Source: JANNSW01 sp031431235
GTDB taxonomy: Bacteria > Pseudomonadota > Alphaproteobacteria > Rhizobiales > Hyphomicrobiaceae
Length of the DNA: 23,519 bases
Reading direction: 5' to 3'
Assembly (NCBI GenBank): GCA_031431235.1
Contig: JANPDA010000389.1
Span: 1 to 23,519 of the forward strand
Shown: positions 14,850 through 21,988 of the stretch, one piece after another
How positions within the stretch are numbered: the stretch's first letter is position 1
Layout of the letters: each line of letters begins with the position of its first letter
Notes under the pieces: model-generated
Databases searched by the model: none
Told to the model about the DNA's origin: nothing
The model's input: only the letters and a program-made list of their open reading frames with translations
Program-made: the position numbers and the translations under genes

Positions 14850-17657
14850 CTATGCGGCGCAGTTGAACCGGTCCAGTCGAACGTCCTCGATAAGAATCGC
14901 TCCGCTTGATTCGGGCAAGTGCAAGGCGACATTGAAATAGCATGCGTCGTGCAAAATCGGCACGTCGAAGGAAACTGTTGCCTGAGTCGGTGACAGGCGT
15001 CCGACACAGACATCGCCGACCAGGGCGCCTTCCTCGTCGTAGATGAGGACGAACACGCCGACCGGCGGGTTGTGCTCATCCAGTTGCCCATGCACATAGC
15101 CGCGGACCCGGTCGCCTGGAGAGGCCCGCCACACACAGGCCGTGCCTCCCCCGGCGCTGCCGGTGGGAGCCAGCAGCGCCTTGTGCCAACTCCCACCCCC
15201 GGCGAGAAAGTGGCTGGCGCGGGCCCCATTTTCGGGCGCGATCCGCAGTCCGCCCTGCTCGACCGTGACGCTCACGCCCCAGGGCTTGATGCGGCCGCTG
15301 CCCAGCGCAACCACCATCGGGTCGAGCTGGGCGATGCCAGCGACGAGCGGCCTGTCGGCCGCATCCGGTTTTGGGCTGGGTTTGGAATTCGCCTCTGCCC
15401 GGGCGAGAACCTCGTCGGGCGTGAGTGCGCCCGACCTGTTCTCGGACTGGGCCGCCAGCCGCAGCTCCTCGATCACGACCGTGCAGGCGTCCTCGTCCTT
15501 GCTGGTATAGAGGGCGATGTTGAAGCTCGCGGCGTTGCGGTCGGGCCGGAAGTGGCGGCGGAAGGTCGGCCAGCTCGGCGACAGGATCCCGATGTCGCGT
15601 TGGCTGATGAGCTTGCCGTCGGCGTCGTGAGAGAGACAGATGACACGTACCGAGCCTTGCAGCTGGGCAAAGCGGAGCGTGACGCCGACTGTGTAGATCT
15701 GGTCGGCCGACGCCGGCCAGCCGCCCCAGGCAATCGCGTGGCGCGGTGGTTTTTCGGCGATAGCCGGGACCTGCCCGAGCCAACGCTGCACATGAATTGC
15801 GACCGGTCGCGCGCGCCCAGCGACGGTCTGGAGCCAACCCGGCCGCGGGGCGCCGACGGCCTGGTCTGGCGTTGCCAGGACGCCTCGGCTCGCTTGCAGC
15901 TTGGCGAGATAGGCTTGCGACATTTCCTTGGCACCGTGCCAATAGCCGGAGCCGAGCAGCAGATAGCTCGCGGACCTCGCGGAAAACCGCGCGACGGTCT
16001 CGCCACCCTCCCACGTGAGTGCGCAGTTCTTCACTGAGAGGCAACCCGCGCTCTGCGCCCGTGTGATGTCGTCGAGCAGCTCGAGCGTATCGTTTCGCGC
16101 CTGTTGCCGGCGCTTGCGCTCACGGGCGAACGCGGCCGTCGCCGATCCGATCGCGCCCTTCATCCGGCCGACCTTGCGATAGCCCAGCGCCTCCTCGGCT
16201 GGATCGAGCACGCGTCGCAGCGTGGCCAGTCGATCGGCAGGCCAATCATCGAGTGGGGCGACGCTCCAGACCTTGGTCGCGTTCACGCTCTGCCCGAACA
16301 CCCGGGCAGCGAGCCGGGGGTGGACCGGAATGCCGAGCTCGAGCAGAAACGTCGTCAGGTAGTCGAGGTCCTCGACCATCCGCTCGAAGACGAGATGCTT
16401 GTCGGTGGCAGCAGCCAACCGCAGGCTGGTGTCGCGCACGTACCAGCAGGCCTGCTCGAGCTGGCTCATCTCGTCCCAGCCATCGATGGCAACCGGAGGA
16501 TGGCGGTCGTCGAAGGGGACATTGAACCAGCCACGCTCGATCAGCGACCGCACGACGGACTGCGGCTCGCGGTGGAGGTGAACGAGCATGGTGCCCTCGC
16601 CTTTCGGCAGCACCTCGAGGAAGCGCTCGAGGTATACATTGGCCTCGGCATAGTCGGTGAGCAAGCCTTCCGACCAGTTGCGCGCTTCGGCGATCAGGGC
16701 TTTGGCCTGTGTGGGAGCCGCGAGCAGATCGGTGAAGCCGGCGCCGGTGTGCTTGTCGGCAACCGGGGTGCCTTCGACGATGCGATGATTGAGCGAGAAC
16801 TCGTGGCGCGCGGTGAGGGATGTCGCCTCGTCGAGGAAGCGGGCAAGCCATTTCGAGCCCGAACGTGCGGTCGAGAGGAAGTAGTAGTGCCGTTGTGACC
16901 CGCGCCAGTAGAGCGGGTGCATCAGCACCAGTCGCCGTCCCCGATCGAATGGCTCGGTCAAAGGGTCCGGCGTGCGCTTCCAGGTGCCGCCCGAATCGGA
17001 GAAATAGTGCTCGGCCGGCACTCGCGAGGCCTCATAGTCGAGGCCATGGCGGGCGAGCGCGATCGACCAATAGGGAAATGCCTGGCCATCGGCCCGCACC
17101 AGCGCATGGCGATCGGGGGGATAGACGATCGCCCGGTCGTTCTCGCGCGCGATTGTTCCCTCGGCAGTGACGCGCGCCTCGCTCGCGGCCGGGTCGGCGG
17201 GCCTCAGCTCGGCGAATGGCCAATAGTTGGTGAAGCCTTCATCATAGCAGGCCTTGTCGCCATGGGCCGCGACACCGGTGATGGTGATGCCGGCTGCGCG
17301 GAAACGGTCGAGCAGGCGTCCGAGCTCGGCCTCCACATCCTCGATCTCGCCGCGGTGCCATTGGGTCAGCAGATTGAGATGCAGTCCGACCTCGTGGCCA
17401 TAGTCCTGTAGCTGCAGGCACTTCTCGATCAGCAGCGGATCGTCCCAATAGGGCGCGCCGTGCAGCACATAATAGCTCGCCCGGCAGCCGGCCGCATGCT
17501 CCCAATAGGCGAGCTCGAGGGCCACATCGAGGTCGTAGTCGATGTCGTGGCGTAGCGCGACGACGTTGGCGACGCCGGGCCGCCCGACCAGGTCGCGCAC
17601 CGGCACTGTCGGCCCGAAATGCTCGAGATAGCGCCTGAATACCGGGTTCGATGCCAT
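14850..17657 (-). CDS. fused polysaccharide deacetylase-like / sulfotransferase protein with two C-terminal beta modules
   Basis: A 935-residue multidomain protein. Residues about 1-257 resemble the NodB/CE4-like deacetylase family: RHDID (36-40) as the metal Asp motif, GHEVGLHLN (87-95) with His88 and His93, and LMHPLYW (245-251) closing the domain. Residues about 258-500 are a sulfotransferase: the 5'-phosphosulfate loop STARSGSKWL (262-271), and the 3'-phosphate site with Arg363 in HREPQSVVRS followed 8 residues later by Ser371. Residues about 540-736 and 792-931 are two related beta-rich modules, perhaps carbohydrate-binding. No signal peptide or membrane helix is seen, so it should act in the cytoplasm on lipid-linked or nucleotide-activated glycan. 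Expected chemistry is removal of an acetyl group and transfer of sulfate from PAPS, but activity of the first domain is unproven. An ATG at 17663 is an alternative start; neither has a strong ribosome binding site. Confidence 0.8.
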   Translation of the reverse strand: MASNPVFRRYLEHFGPTVPVRDLVGRPGVANVVALRHDIDYDLDVALELAYWEHAAGCRASYYVLHGAPYWDDPLLIEKCLQLQDYGHEVGLHLNLLTQWHRGEIEDVEAELGRLLDRFRAAGITITGVAAHGDKACYDEGFTNYWPFAELRPADPAASEARVTAEGTIARENDRAIVYPPDRHALVRADGQAFPYWSIALARHGLDYEASRVPAEHYFSDSGGTWKRTPDPLTEPFDRGRRLVLMHPLYWRGSQRHYYFLSTARSGSKWLARFLDEATSLTARHEFSLNHRIVEGTPVADKHTGAGFTDLLAAPTQAKALIAEARNWSEGLLTDYAEANVYLERFLEVLPKGEGTMLVHLHREPQSVVRSLIERGWFNVPFDDRHPPVAIDGWDEMSQLEQACWYVRDTSLRLAAATDKHLVFERMVEDLDYLTTFLLELGIPVHPRLAARVFGQSVNATKVWSVAPLDDWPADRLATLRRVLDPAEEALGYRKVGRMKGAIGSATAAFARERKRRQQARNDTLELLDDITRAQSAGCLSVKNCALTWEGGETVARFSARSASYLLLGSGYWHGAKEMSQAYLAKLQASRGVLATPDQAVGAPRPGWLQTVAGRARPVAIHVQRWLGQVPAIAEKPPRHAIAWGGWPASADQIYTVGVTLRFAQLQGSVRVICLSHDADGKLISQRDIGILSPSWPTFRRHFRPDRNAASFNIALYTSKDEDACTVVIEELRLAAQSENRSGALTPDEVLARAEANSKPSPKPDAADRPLVAGIAQLDPMVVALGSGRIKPWGVSVTVEQGGLRIAPENGARASHFLAGGGSWHKALLAPTGSAGGGTACVWRASPGDRVRGYVHGQLDEHNPPVGVFVLIYDEEGALVGDVCVGRLSPTQATVSFDVPILHDACYFNVALHLPESSGAILIEDVRLDRFNCAA

Positions 17658-17788
17658 GATCATCCGCGACTTACGAGGCCTGACGCACCGGCACACGACG
17701 GGCGGACAAGCTGAAACCGGGCCGGGTTGTCCCCAGATCAGTTGTCCCGAGCGCGGTCCGGGCGCTGCCGCAGGGATCGCGAATCCAT

Positions 17789-17802
17789 TAGTGTCGACAC
17801 TA
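17789..17802. promoter_or_regulatory. perfect 14-bp palindrome, candidate operator
   Basis: TAGTGTCGACACTA is fully self-complementary. It lies in the 162-nt gap between the divergent deacetylase-sulfotransferase and methyltransferase genes, ending 17 nt before the methyltransferase ATG and just ahead of its GGAG site (17807-17810). A dimeric repressor bound here could block either gene. A 7-bp half-site dyad is expected about once by chance in a window this size, so position is the main argument. Confidence 0.4.
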
Positions 17803-17819
17803 GAACGGAGACCGCCCGC

Positions 17820-18512
17820 ATGATCAAGCACGCGACCTACCTATCCCCAGCCGAGGCACTGGAGGCGACTGACGAGTTCTACCGGAACCGCCAGGGCTTC
17901 GGATACGACCTCGACAAGGTCGTGCGCTGGCTGTCGGCCCATGTCCGAATTCCTGCAAACGGCCGGGTGCTCGATCTGTGCTGCGGCGACGGCATCTGGT
18001 CGAAGGGATTCCAGGCGATCAACCCGGCGCTCGAGCTTTATGGCATCGACATTTCCGCCGGCGGCATCGCCAAGGCAGCCGAGCTCGTCGGCGACCGGGT
18101 CGGGCGGTTCGTGGTCGGCGATGTCGAGACCGAGCTGCCGTTCCCCAAGGGCCATTTCGATCTCATTTTCGCTCGCGGCCCGGGTCTCTTCAACCAGCAC
18201 GAGATGTCGCGGCCGGCCTGCGTCAAAGTGATCGAGCTATGGCACGAATATCTGTGTGATCGCGGCGTGTTCACTGGGATTTTCGCCTCGACGCCACGGC
18301 TGATGGGGACCTACACGCCGATGGAGGAAGCCGCACTTCCCTTCAACCGGGCGCCGCGCAAGACCGAGACCATCGACTTCACCGGCGGCAAGTACCACCA
18401 CACGATCGAGAGTTTTCATGCGCCGTTCTGGCAGGCCGCCAGTATCGACGTGGTCTCCTACAGCTTCATCGGCAACATGCATATCATCAATACCCGAAAG
18501 AAGCGCGGCTGA
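17820..18512 (+). CDS. class I SAM-dependent methyltransferase
   Basis: A 230-residue small-molecule-type methyltransferase. Motif I is LDLCCGDGIW (51-60), the acidic residue ending strand 2 is Asp77 in YGIDIS, and VGDVETELPFPKGHFDLIFARG (99-120) holds motifs II and III. No membrane segment. The ATG at 17820 has GGAG 9 nt before it; the longer in-frame start at 17727 would place the palindrome inside the gene and add an unrelated arginine-rich stretch. The substrate is unknown. Because it is divergent from the deacetylase-sulfotransferase and glycosyltransferase pair, methylation of a sugar or glycan precursor is a reasonable inference. After its stop the same frame stays open for 39 more codons, which hold an RTX-like remnant. 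Confidence 0.85.
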   Translation: MIKHATYLSPAEALEATDEFYRNRQGFGYDLDKVVRWLSAHVRIPANGRVLDLCCGDGIWSKGFQAINPALELYGIDISAGGIAKAAELVGDRVGRFVVGDVETELPFPKGHFDLIFARGPGLFNQHEMSRPACVKVIELWHEYLCDRGVFTGIFASTPRLMGTYTPMEEAALPFNRAPRKTETIDFTGGKYHHTIESFHAPFWQAASIDVVSYSFIGNMHIINTRKKRG

Positions 18513-18548
18513 GGCCATCCCTCCCCGGATCGTGGCATTCATTCCCAA

Positions 18549-18632
18549 TACACTGCGCTCGACGCCAAGGCGGATTTCCAGATCGAGCTGACCGGCCTCT
18601 ACAACTCGAAGGCCGACGACTTCCTGCTCTGA
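18549..18632 (+). pseudogene. remnant of the C-terminus of an RTX/calcium-binding secreted protein
   Basis: Read in the frame of the preceding methyltransferase, after its stop, this stretch encodes ALDAKADFQIELTGLYN and then ADDFLL followed by TGA. Secreted RTX and serralysin-type proteins commonly end with a pattern such as ADFxIxLxGxxxLxxxDFxL, which serves as the type I secretion signal region; this match comes from memory of that family. Upstream there are no calcium-binding nonapeptide repeats and no start codon or ribosome binding site for it, so only the tail survives. It overlaps the last 34 nt of the convergent TrmN6-like gene. It could also be a chance resemblance; about 27 codons is little to judge from. 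Confidence 0.4.
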
Positions 18633-19408
18633 CCGGCCGCAACAGCGAGCGGTGCGCCATCCCGCAGCACGGCTTGGGTTGCAACTGTGAAACGGTTGCC
18701 TTCCACCTCGTGCAGCACCAGCCCCTGCTGGAGGGCGAGTACCGCGCGGCTGCCCTTCGTGCCCGTGACGATCACCCGCAAGGCAGGCTCGCCTGGCCGG
18801 GGAAACAGCGGAAAGATGGCAATTCCGCCGAAACGCCCTTCAATCGCCTGGAGCAGGGGGGCGAGCGCATCGGCGCGGTGGATCAGCGTCAGCTGGCCGC
18901 CCGGCCTGCAGGCGCCGGCGAGAAACCGTAACCAGTGGTCGAGGCCGTCCGTTGGCATCGTGCTGGCGCGCCGCTTCAGAGCCGTGGCAGATGGCCGGCC
19001 TCGGCCAGCGGCAACGAAGGGTGGGTTGGCGACCACGTGATCGAACGTTCCAGGCTCCACCTCGGCTCCGCGCAAGGCCGCCGCTCCCGATGTGACGTCG
19101 CCCACGACGAACCGCGCATGCTCGGCCAGTCCATTGCGGCGCGCGTTCTCCTGGGCGAGCGCGACGAGGTCCGGCTCGATCTCGATGCCGAGGACGGTGA
19201 CGCCCGGGACCCTGCACGCGACCAGCAGCGAAACGACGCCGGGCCCGCTGCCGGCCTCGAGCACGCGCTCGCCCGCCTCAGCGGCGACTGCCGCCGCCAG
19301 CAACACGGCATCGAGCCCGGCCCGATGACCGTCGCGGGCCTGCAGCAGCGTCAAACGGCCGCCGATGAAGGCATCCTCGGTGGTCGCGAGGGTTGCCGCC
19401 ATGGTCAT
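18599..19408 (-). CDS. TrmN6-like tRNA adenine-N6 methyltransferase
   Basis: A 269-residue class I methyltransferase resembling tRNA1(Val) (adenine37-N6)-methyltransferase. Residues 11-32 carry the family N-terminus (EDAFIGGRLTLLQARDGHRAGLDAVLL in part), the SAM loop is EAGSGPG (51-57), GIEIEPD (74-80) ends strand 2, and NPPF (128-131) is the N6-adenine/N-methyltransferase active-site motif. The ATG at 19408 overlaps the stop of the DUF2007 gene as ATGA, so translation is probably coupled. The last dozen or so residues (GQSRKSSAFEL) look unlike the family and are read from the opposite strand of the RTX-like remnant, suggesting the original stop was lost. The exact tRNA target is not certain. 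Confidence 0.85.
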   Translation of the reverse strand: MTMAATLATTEDAFIGGRLTLLQARDGHRAGLDAVLLAAAVAAEAGERVLEAGSGPGVVSLLVACRVPGVTVLGIEIEPDLVALAQENARRNGLAEHARFVVGDVTSGAAALRGAEVEPGTFDHVVANPPFVAAGRGRPSATALKRRASTMPTDGLDHWLRFLAGACRPGGQLTLIHRADALAPLLQAIEGRFGGIAIFPLFPRPGEPALRVIVTGTKGSRAVLALQQGLVLHEVEGNRFTVATQAVLRDGAPLAVAAGQSRKSSAFEL

Positions 19409-19629
19409 TGGCTGAGCTCCCCGGCCGCGACCCCGGCCCCCATGATCAATCTGCGAGCCTGGGCGATATCCTCCGCCAGCACCAGCACGCGACGCGGCAG
19501 GATCCCGATCGAGCCCTCGAGCACGCTCATGTTGCCGTCGGCGACGAAATAGCCGAGATCTGCGCCCGCGAGCACGGCCTCGACCAGTGTCAGCAGCACC
19601 GGGTCATTGGTTCTGAGCAGCTCCTGCAC
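19405..19629 (-). CDS. DUF2007 family small protein
   Basis: A 74-residue protein of the DUF2007 family (putative signal-transducing/PII-like fold, function unknown). The recognisable core is ELLRTNDPVLLTLVEAVL (3-20), then DGNMSVLEGSIGILPRRVLV (31-50), then ARRLI. The start is taken as GTG at 19629, which gives the usual start point just before (R/Q)EL(L/V)RTNDPV and has a purine-rich GAGGCGGGG stretch before it. The long upstream open frame that runs through the polyprenyl synthase gene on the other strand is not coding. Its stop overlaps the start of the TrmN6-like gene (ATGA). The same pairing divergent from a polyprenyl synthase is, from memory, common in alphaproteobacteria. Confidence 0.85.
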   Translation of the reverse strand: MQELLRTNDPVLLTLVEAVLAGADLGYFVADGNMSVLEGSIGILPRRVLVLAEDIAQARRLIMGAGVAAGELSQ

Positions 19630-19682
19630 GCCCCGCCTCGCTTCCAAGTGATGTCTCAAGGCCGCTGACGCGGCAAAGTAGC

Positions 19683-19713
19683 TTGACCTGATACCACCCC
19701 CCCTCACTATAGT
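19683..19713 (+). promoter_or_regulatory. candidate sigma70-type promoter for the polyprenyl synthase gene
   Basis: TTGACC (19683-19688) and TATAGT (19708-19713) are close to the -35 and -10 consensus, in the divergent gap ahead of the gene at 19747. The 19-nt spacer is longer than the ideal 17. A start about 7 nt after the -10 would leave a leader of roughly 25-30 nt holding the GAGGAG site at 19736-19741. Confidence 0.45.
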
Positions 19714-19746
19714 CTCCCGAAGTCGCAGACTGATTGAGGAGCTCCC

Positions 19747-20763
19747 GTGGGGGTTGTCGTAGCACTCGATGACGCACGCGATCCGCAGGCAAGCCTGAAG
19801 CCTCTGCTCGACCTCGTCGACGCGGATATGGCGCGCGTCAACCGTATCATCCTGGACAAGGCCCACTCGGACGTGGACCTGATCCCCGAGCTTGCGCGCC
19901 ATCTGATCGATTCGGGCGGCAAGCGCTTGCGGCCGATGTTGACGCTCGCCGCGGCCCAGATGTGCGGCTATGGCGGGGACGGGCATGTGACGCTGGCGGT
20001 CTCGGTCGAGTTCATGCACACGGCGACCCTGCTGCACGACGATGTGGTCGATGAATCGGCTCTGCGGCGCGGCCGGGCGACGGCACGCATGGTGTGGGGC
20101 AACCAGGCCAGTGTGCTCGTCGGTGACTTCCTGCTCGGCCAGTCCTTCAAGATGATGGTCGATGTGGGATCGCTGAAAGCGCTGCGCATCCTGTCGGGGG
20201 CGGCCGCGATCATTGCCGAGGGCGAGGTGATGCAGTTGTCCGCCTCCAAGAACACCGCGACCACCGAGGACGAGTACCTCGCAGTCATCAATGCCAAGAC
20301 CGCGGCGCTATTCTCGGCGGCGGCCGAGGTCGGAGCCGCGATCGCCGAGCGGCCGCAGCCCGAGCAGGCCGCGCTCAAATCCTATGGGCGCAATCTGGGG
20401 CTGTCCTTCCAGCTCGTCGACGATGCGCTCGACTACGCAGGCGAGGAGCGACGCCTCGGCAAGTCTGTCGGCGACGATTTTCGCGAGGGCAAGATCACGC
20501 TGCCCGTAGTGCTCGCCTATCGGCGCGGCAGCGAGGAGGAGCGTGCCTTCTGGCGCCGCACGCTCGAAACGGGCAGAATCGCGGACGGCGACTTGGAGCG
20601 TGCGATCACCCTGATGAAGGGGCATCGCGCCATCGACGACACGATCGAGCGTGCCCGCCACTATGGCGCAATCGCGCGCGACGCGCTGGCCATCTTCCCC
20701 GACAGCCGCCACAAGTCGGCACTGCTGGAAGTGGTCGCGTTCTGCGTGAATCGGGCGCATTGA
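19747..20763 (+). CDS. long-chain all-trans polyprenyl diphosphate synthase (ubiquinone side chain)
   Basis: Elongates farnesyl or geranylgeranyl diphosphate with isopentenyl diphosphate to the long tail of ubiquinone, probably decaprenyl given the UQ-10 usual in alphaproteobacteria (IspB/DdsA type). The 338-residue chain has GGKRLRP (57-63), the first Asp-rich motif DDVVD (98-102) and the second DDALD (225-229). Ala93, five residues before the first motif, is the small residue expected in long-chain enzymes; FPP/GGPP synthases carry aromatic residues there. GTG start with GAGGAG 5 nt upstream. The neighbouring ispE acts earlier in the MEP isoprenoid pathway, and petABC uses the finished quinone. 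Chain length cannot be fixed from sequence. Confidence 0.93.
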   Translation: MGVVVALDDARDPQASLKPLLDLVDADMARVNRIILDKAHSDVDLIPELARHLIDSGGKRLRPMLTLAAAQMCGYGGDGHVTLAVSVEFMHTATLLHDDVVDESALRRGRATARMVWGNQASVLVGDFLLGQSFKMMVDVGSLKALRILSGAAAIIAEGEVMQLSASKNTATTEDEYLAVINAKTAALFSAAAEVGAAIAERPQPEQAALKSYGRNLGLSFQLVDDALDYAGEERRLGKSVGDDFREGKITLPVVLAYRRGSEEERAFWRRTLETGRIADGDLERAITLMKGHRAIDDTIERARHYGAIARDALAIFPDSRHKSALLEVVAFCVNRAH

Positions 20764-20792
20764 AGCCAAACGGCGGACGAGGTGGCTGGACC

Positions 20793-21944
20793 ATGAAGAC
20801 GATCGCAAAGCCTGAGCTGCACCAACCGCCTGCTCTGGATGCCGGGAGGTTCAGTGCGCTCGCCGAGCAGTCCGATACGCTGCCGTCGGATTGGTACTTC
20901 GACCCGGCCGTATTCCGCCAGGAGCACGAGGCGATTTTCTATCGCTCCTGGTGCTTTCTGGGCCACGTCAGCGACATCCCAAAACCGGGCGACTACTTCA
21001 CCGGTCAGGTGATGGACCAGGAGATCGTGATCATCCGCGGCGAGGACCGCCAGATCCGCGCTTTCCATAACGTCTGCAGTCATCGTGCCCATCCGCTGCT
21101 CGCGGGGCAGGGCAACACGCGCCTGATCGTGTGCCCCTATCACCAGTGGTGCTACCAGTCGGATGGCCGGTTCCGCGGGGCTCGCGGACGCGACGCGCTG
21201 AAGGAGTGGATCCCCGACAATGCGGACCTGAAGGCGGTGCGGATCGAGGAGTACGGGGGGTTGCTGTTCGCCAATCTCGATCGCGAGGCGCGACCGCTGA
21301 TCGATCAGGCGGGAAAGCTGCTTGCGGCGATGCGCGATGCCTGCCCGCGCATGGACAGCCTCGTTCGGGCTGCCACCTGGGAGCGTGACGTCGCCGCCAA
21401 CTGGAAAACCGTGATCGACAACAATCACGAGTGCTACCATTGCGCCGTCAATCACAAGGCGCTGATGGAGCTGATCGACTACGACACCAAGGCAGTCTGG
21501 TCGGACGATGGCATCACCTTCATCCATGCGGTCGAGAAGAAGAACCTGGAGAATTCAGCCTACGCATTGCGCCCGGCCGAGCTCGAGCAGGAGGCACTGT
21601 TCGGCTTCGTGTTTCCGACCACAATCCCGCTGATGTTCCCGGGCACTGCGAGTCTTGCCGTGTTCCAGGTGATCCCAACCGGCCCCGAGACGACGCGCGA
21701 GCGCTGGCACTTCTACTTTGCCAACAGCACACCGAGCGAGGCCGAGCAGAAGCAGATGGACTATATCCGCGATACGCTGGTGCCCGAGGATGTGGGGCTG
21801 TGCGAAGCGGTGCAGAAGGGCCTGCACTCGCGGGGCTATCGACAGGGCCGGTTCGTGGTCGATCGCGACCATTGCGAGTACAGCGAGCACCACGTGCATT
21901 TCTTCCAGAAGCTGGTGCACGACGCCATGATGGCGTTGCGCTAG
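20793..21944 (+). CDS. Rieske [2Fe-2S]/mononuclear-iron oxygenase alpha subunit, quaternary-amine type
   Basis: Terminal oxygenase component (383 residues). The Rieske cluster site is CSH (95-97) and CPYH (114-117). The catalytic iron site reads NWKTVIDNNHECYHCAVNH (203-221): His216 and His221 are ligands, with Asp333 (PEDVG) the probable third, and the bridging position that is Asp in most ring-hydroxylating dioxygenases is Glu213 here. From memory, Glu at this site and the ECYHC pattern mark the group with CntA (carnitine), GbcA (glycine betaine) and stachydrine demethylase. The ATG at 20793 has GAGGTGG 7 nt before it; an in-frame TTG at 20760 overlaps the previous stop. It follows the polyprenyl synthase by 29 nt. 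No ferredoxin reductase partner is in the window. Substrate unknown; O- or N-demethylation is likely. Confidence 0.88.
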   Translation: MKTIAKPELHQPPALDAGRFSALAEQSDTLPSDWYFDPAVFRQEHEAIFYRSWCFLGHVSDIPKPGDYFTGQVMDQEIVIIRGEDRQIRAFHNVCSHRAHPLLAGQGNTRLIVCPYHQWCYQSDGRFRGARGRDALKEWIPDNADLKAVRIEEYGGLLFANLDREARPLIDQAGKLLAAMRDACPRMDSLVRAATWERDVAANWKTVIDNNHECYHCAVNHKALMELIDYDTKAVWSDDGITFIHAVEKKNLENSAYALRPAELEQEALFGFVFPTTIPLMFPGTASLAVFQVIPTGPETTRERWHFYFANSTPSEAEQKQMDYIRDTLVPEDVGLCEAVQKGLHSRGYRQGRFVVDRDHCEYSEHHVHFFQKLVHDAMMALR

Positions 21945-21988
21945 TACCCACCATCTCCAGTGAGTGAGTCCCAACAACCATCCTCCTC

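Noticed and set aside
19630..20037. N-terminal extension of the DUF2007 frame into the polyprenyl synthase gene
   Set aside because: It would be antisense to the synthase and cover its promoter; the GTG at 19629 gives the normal DUF2007 length.
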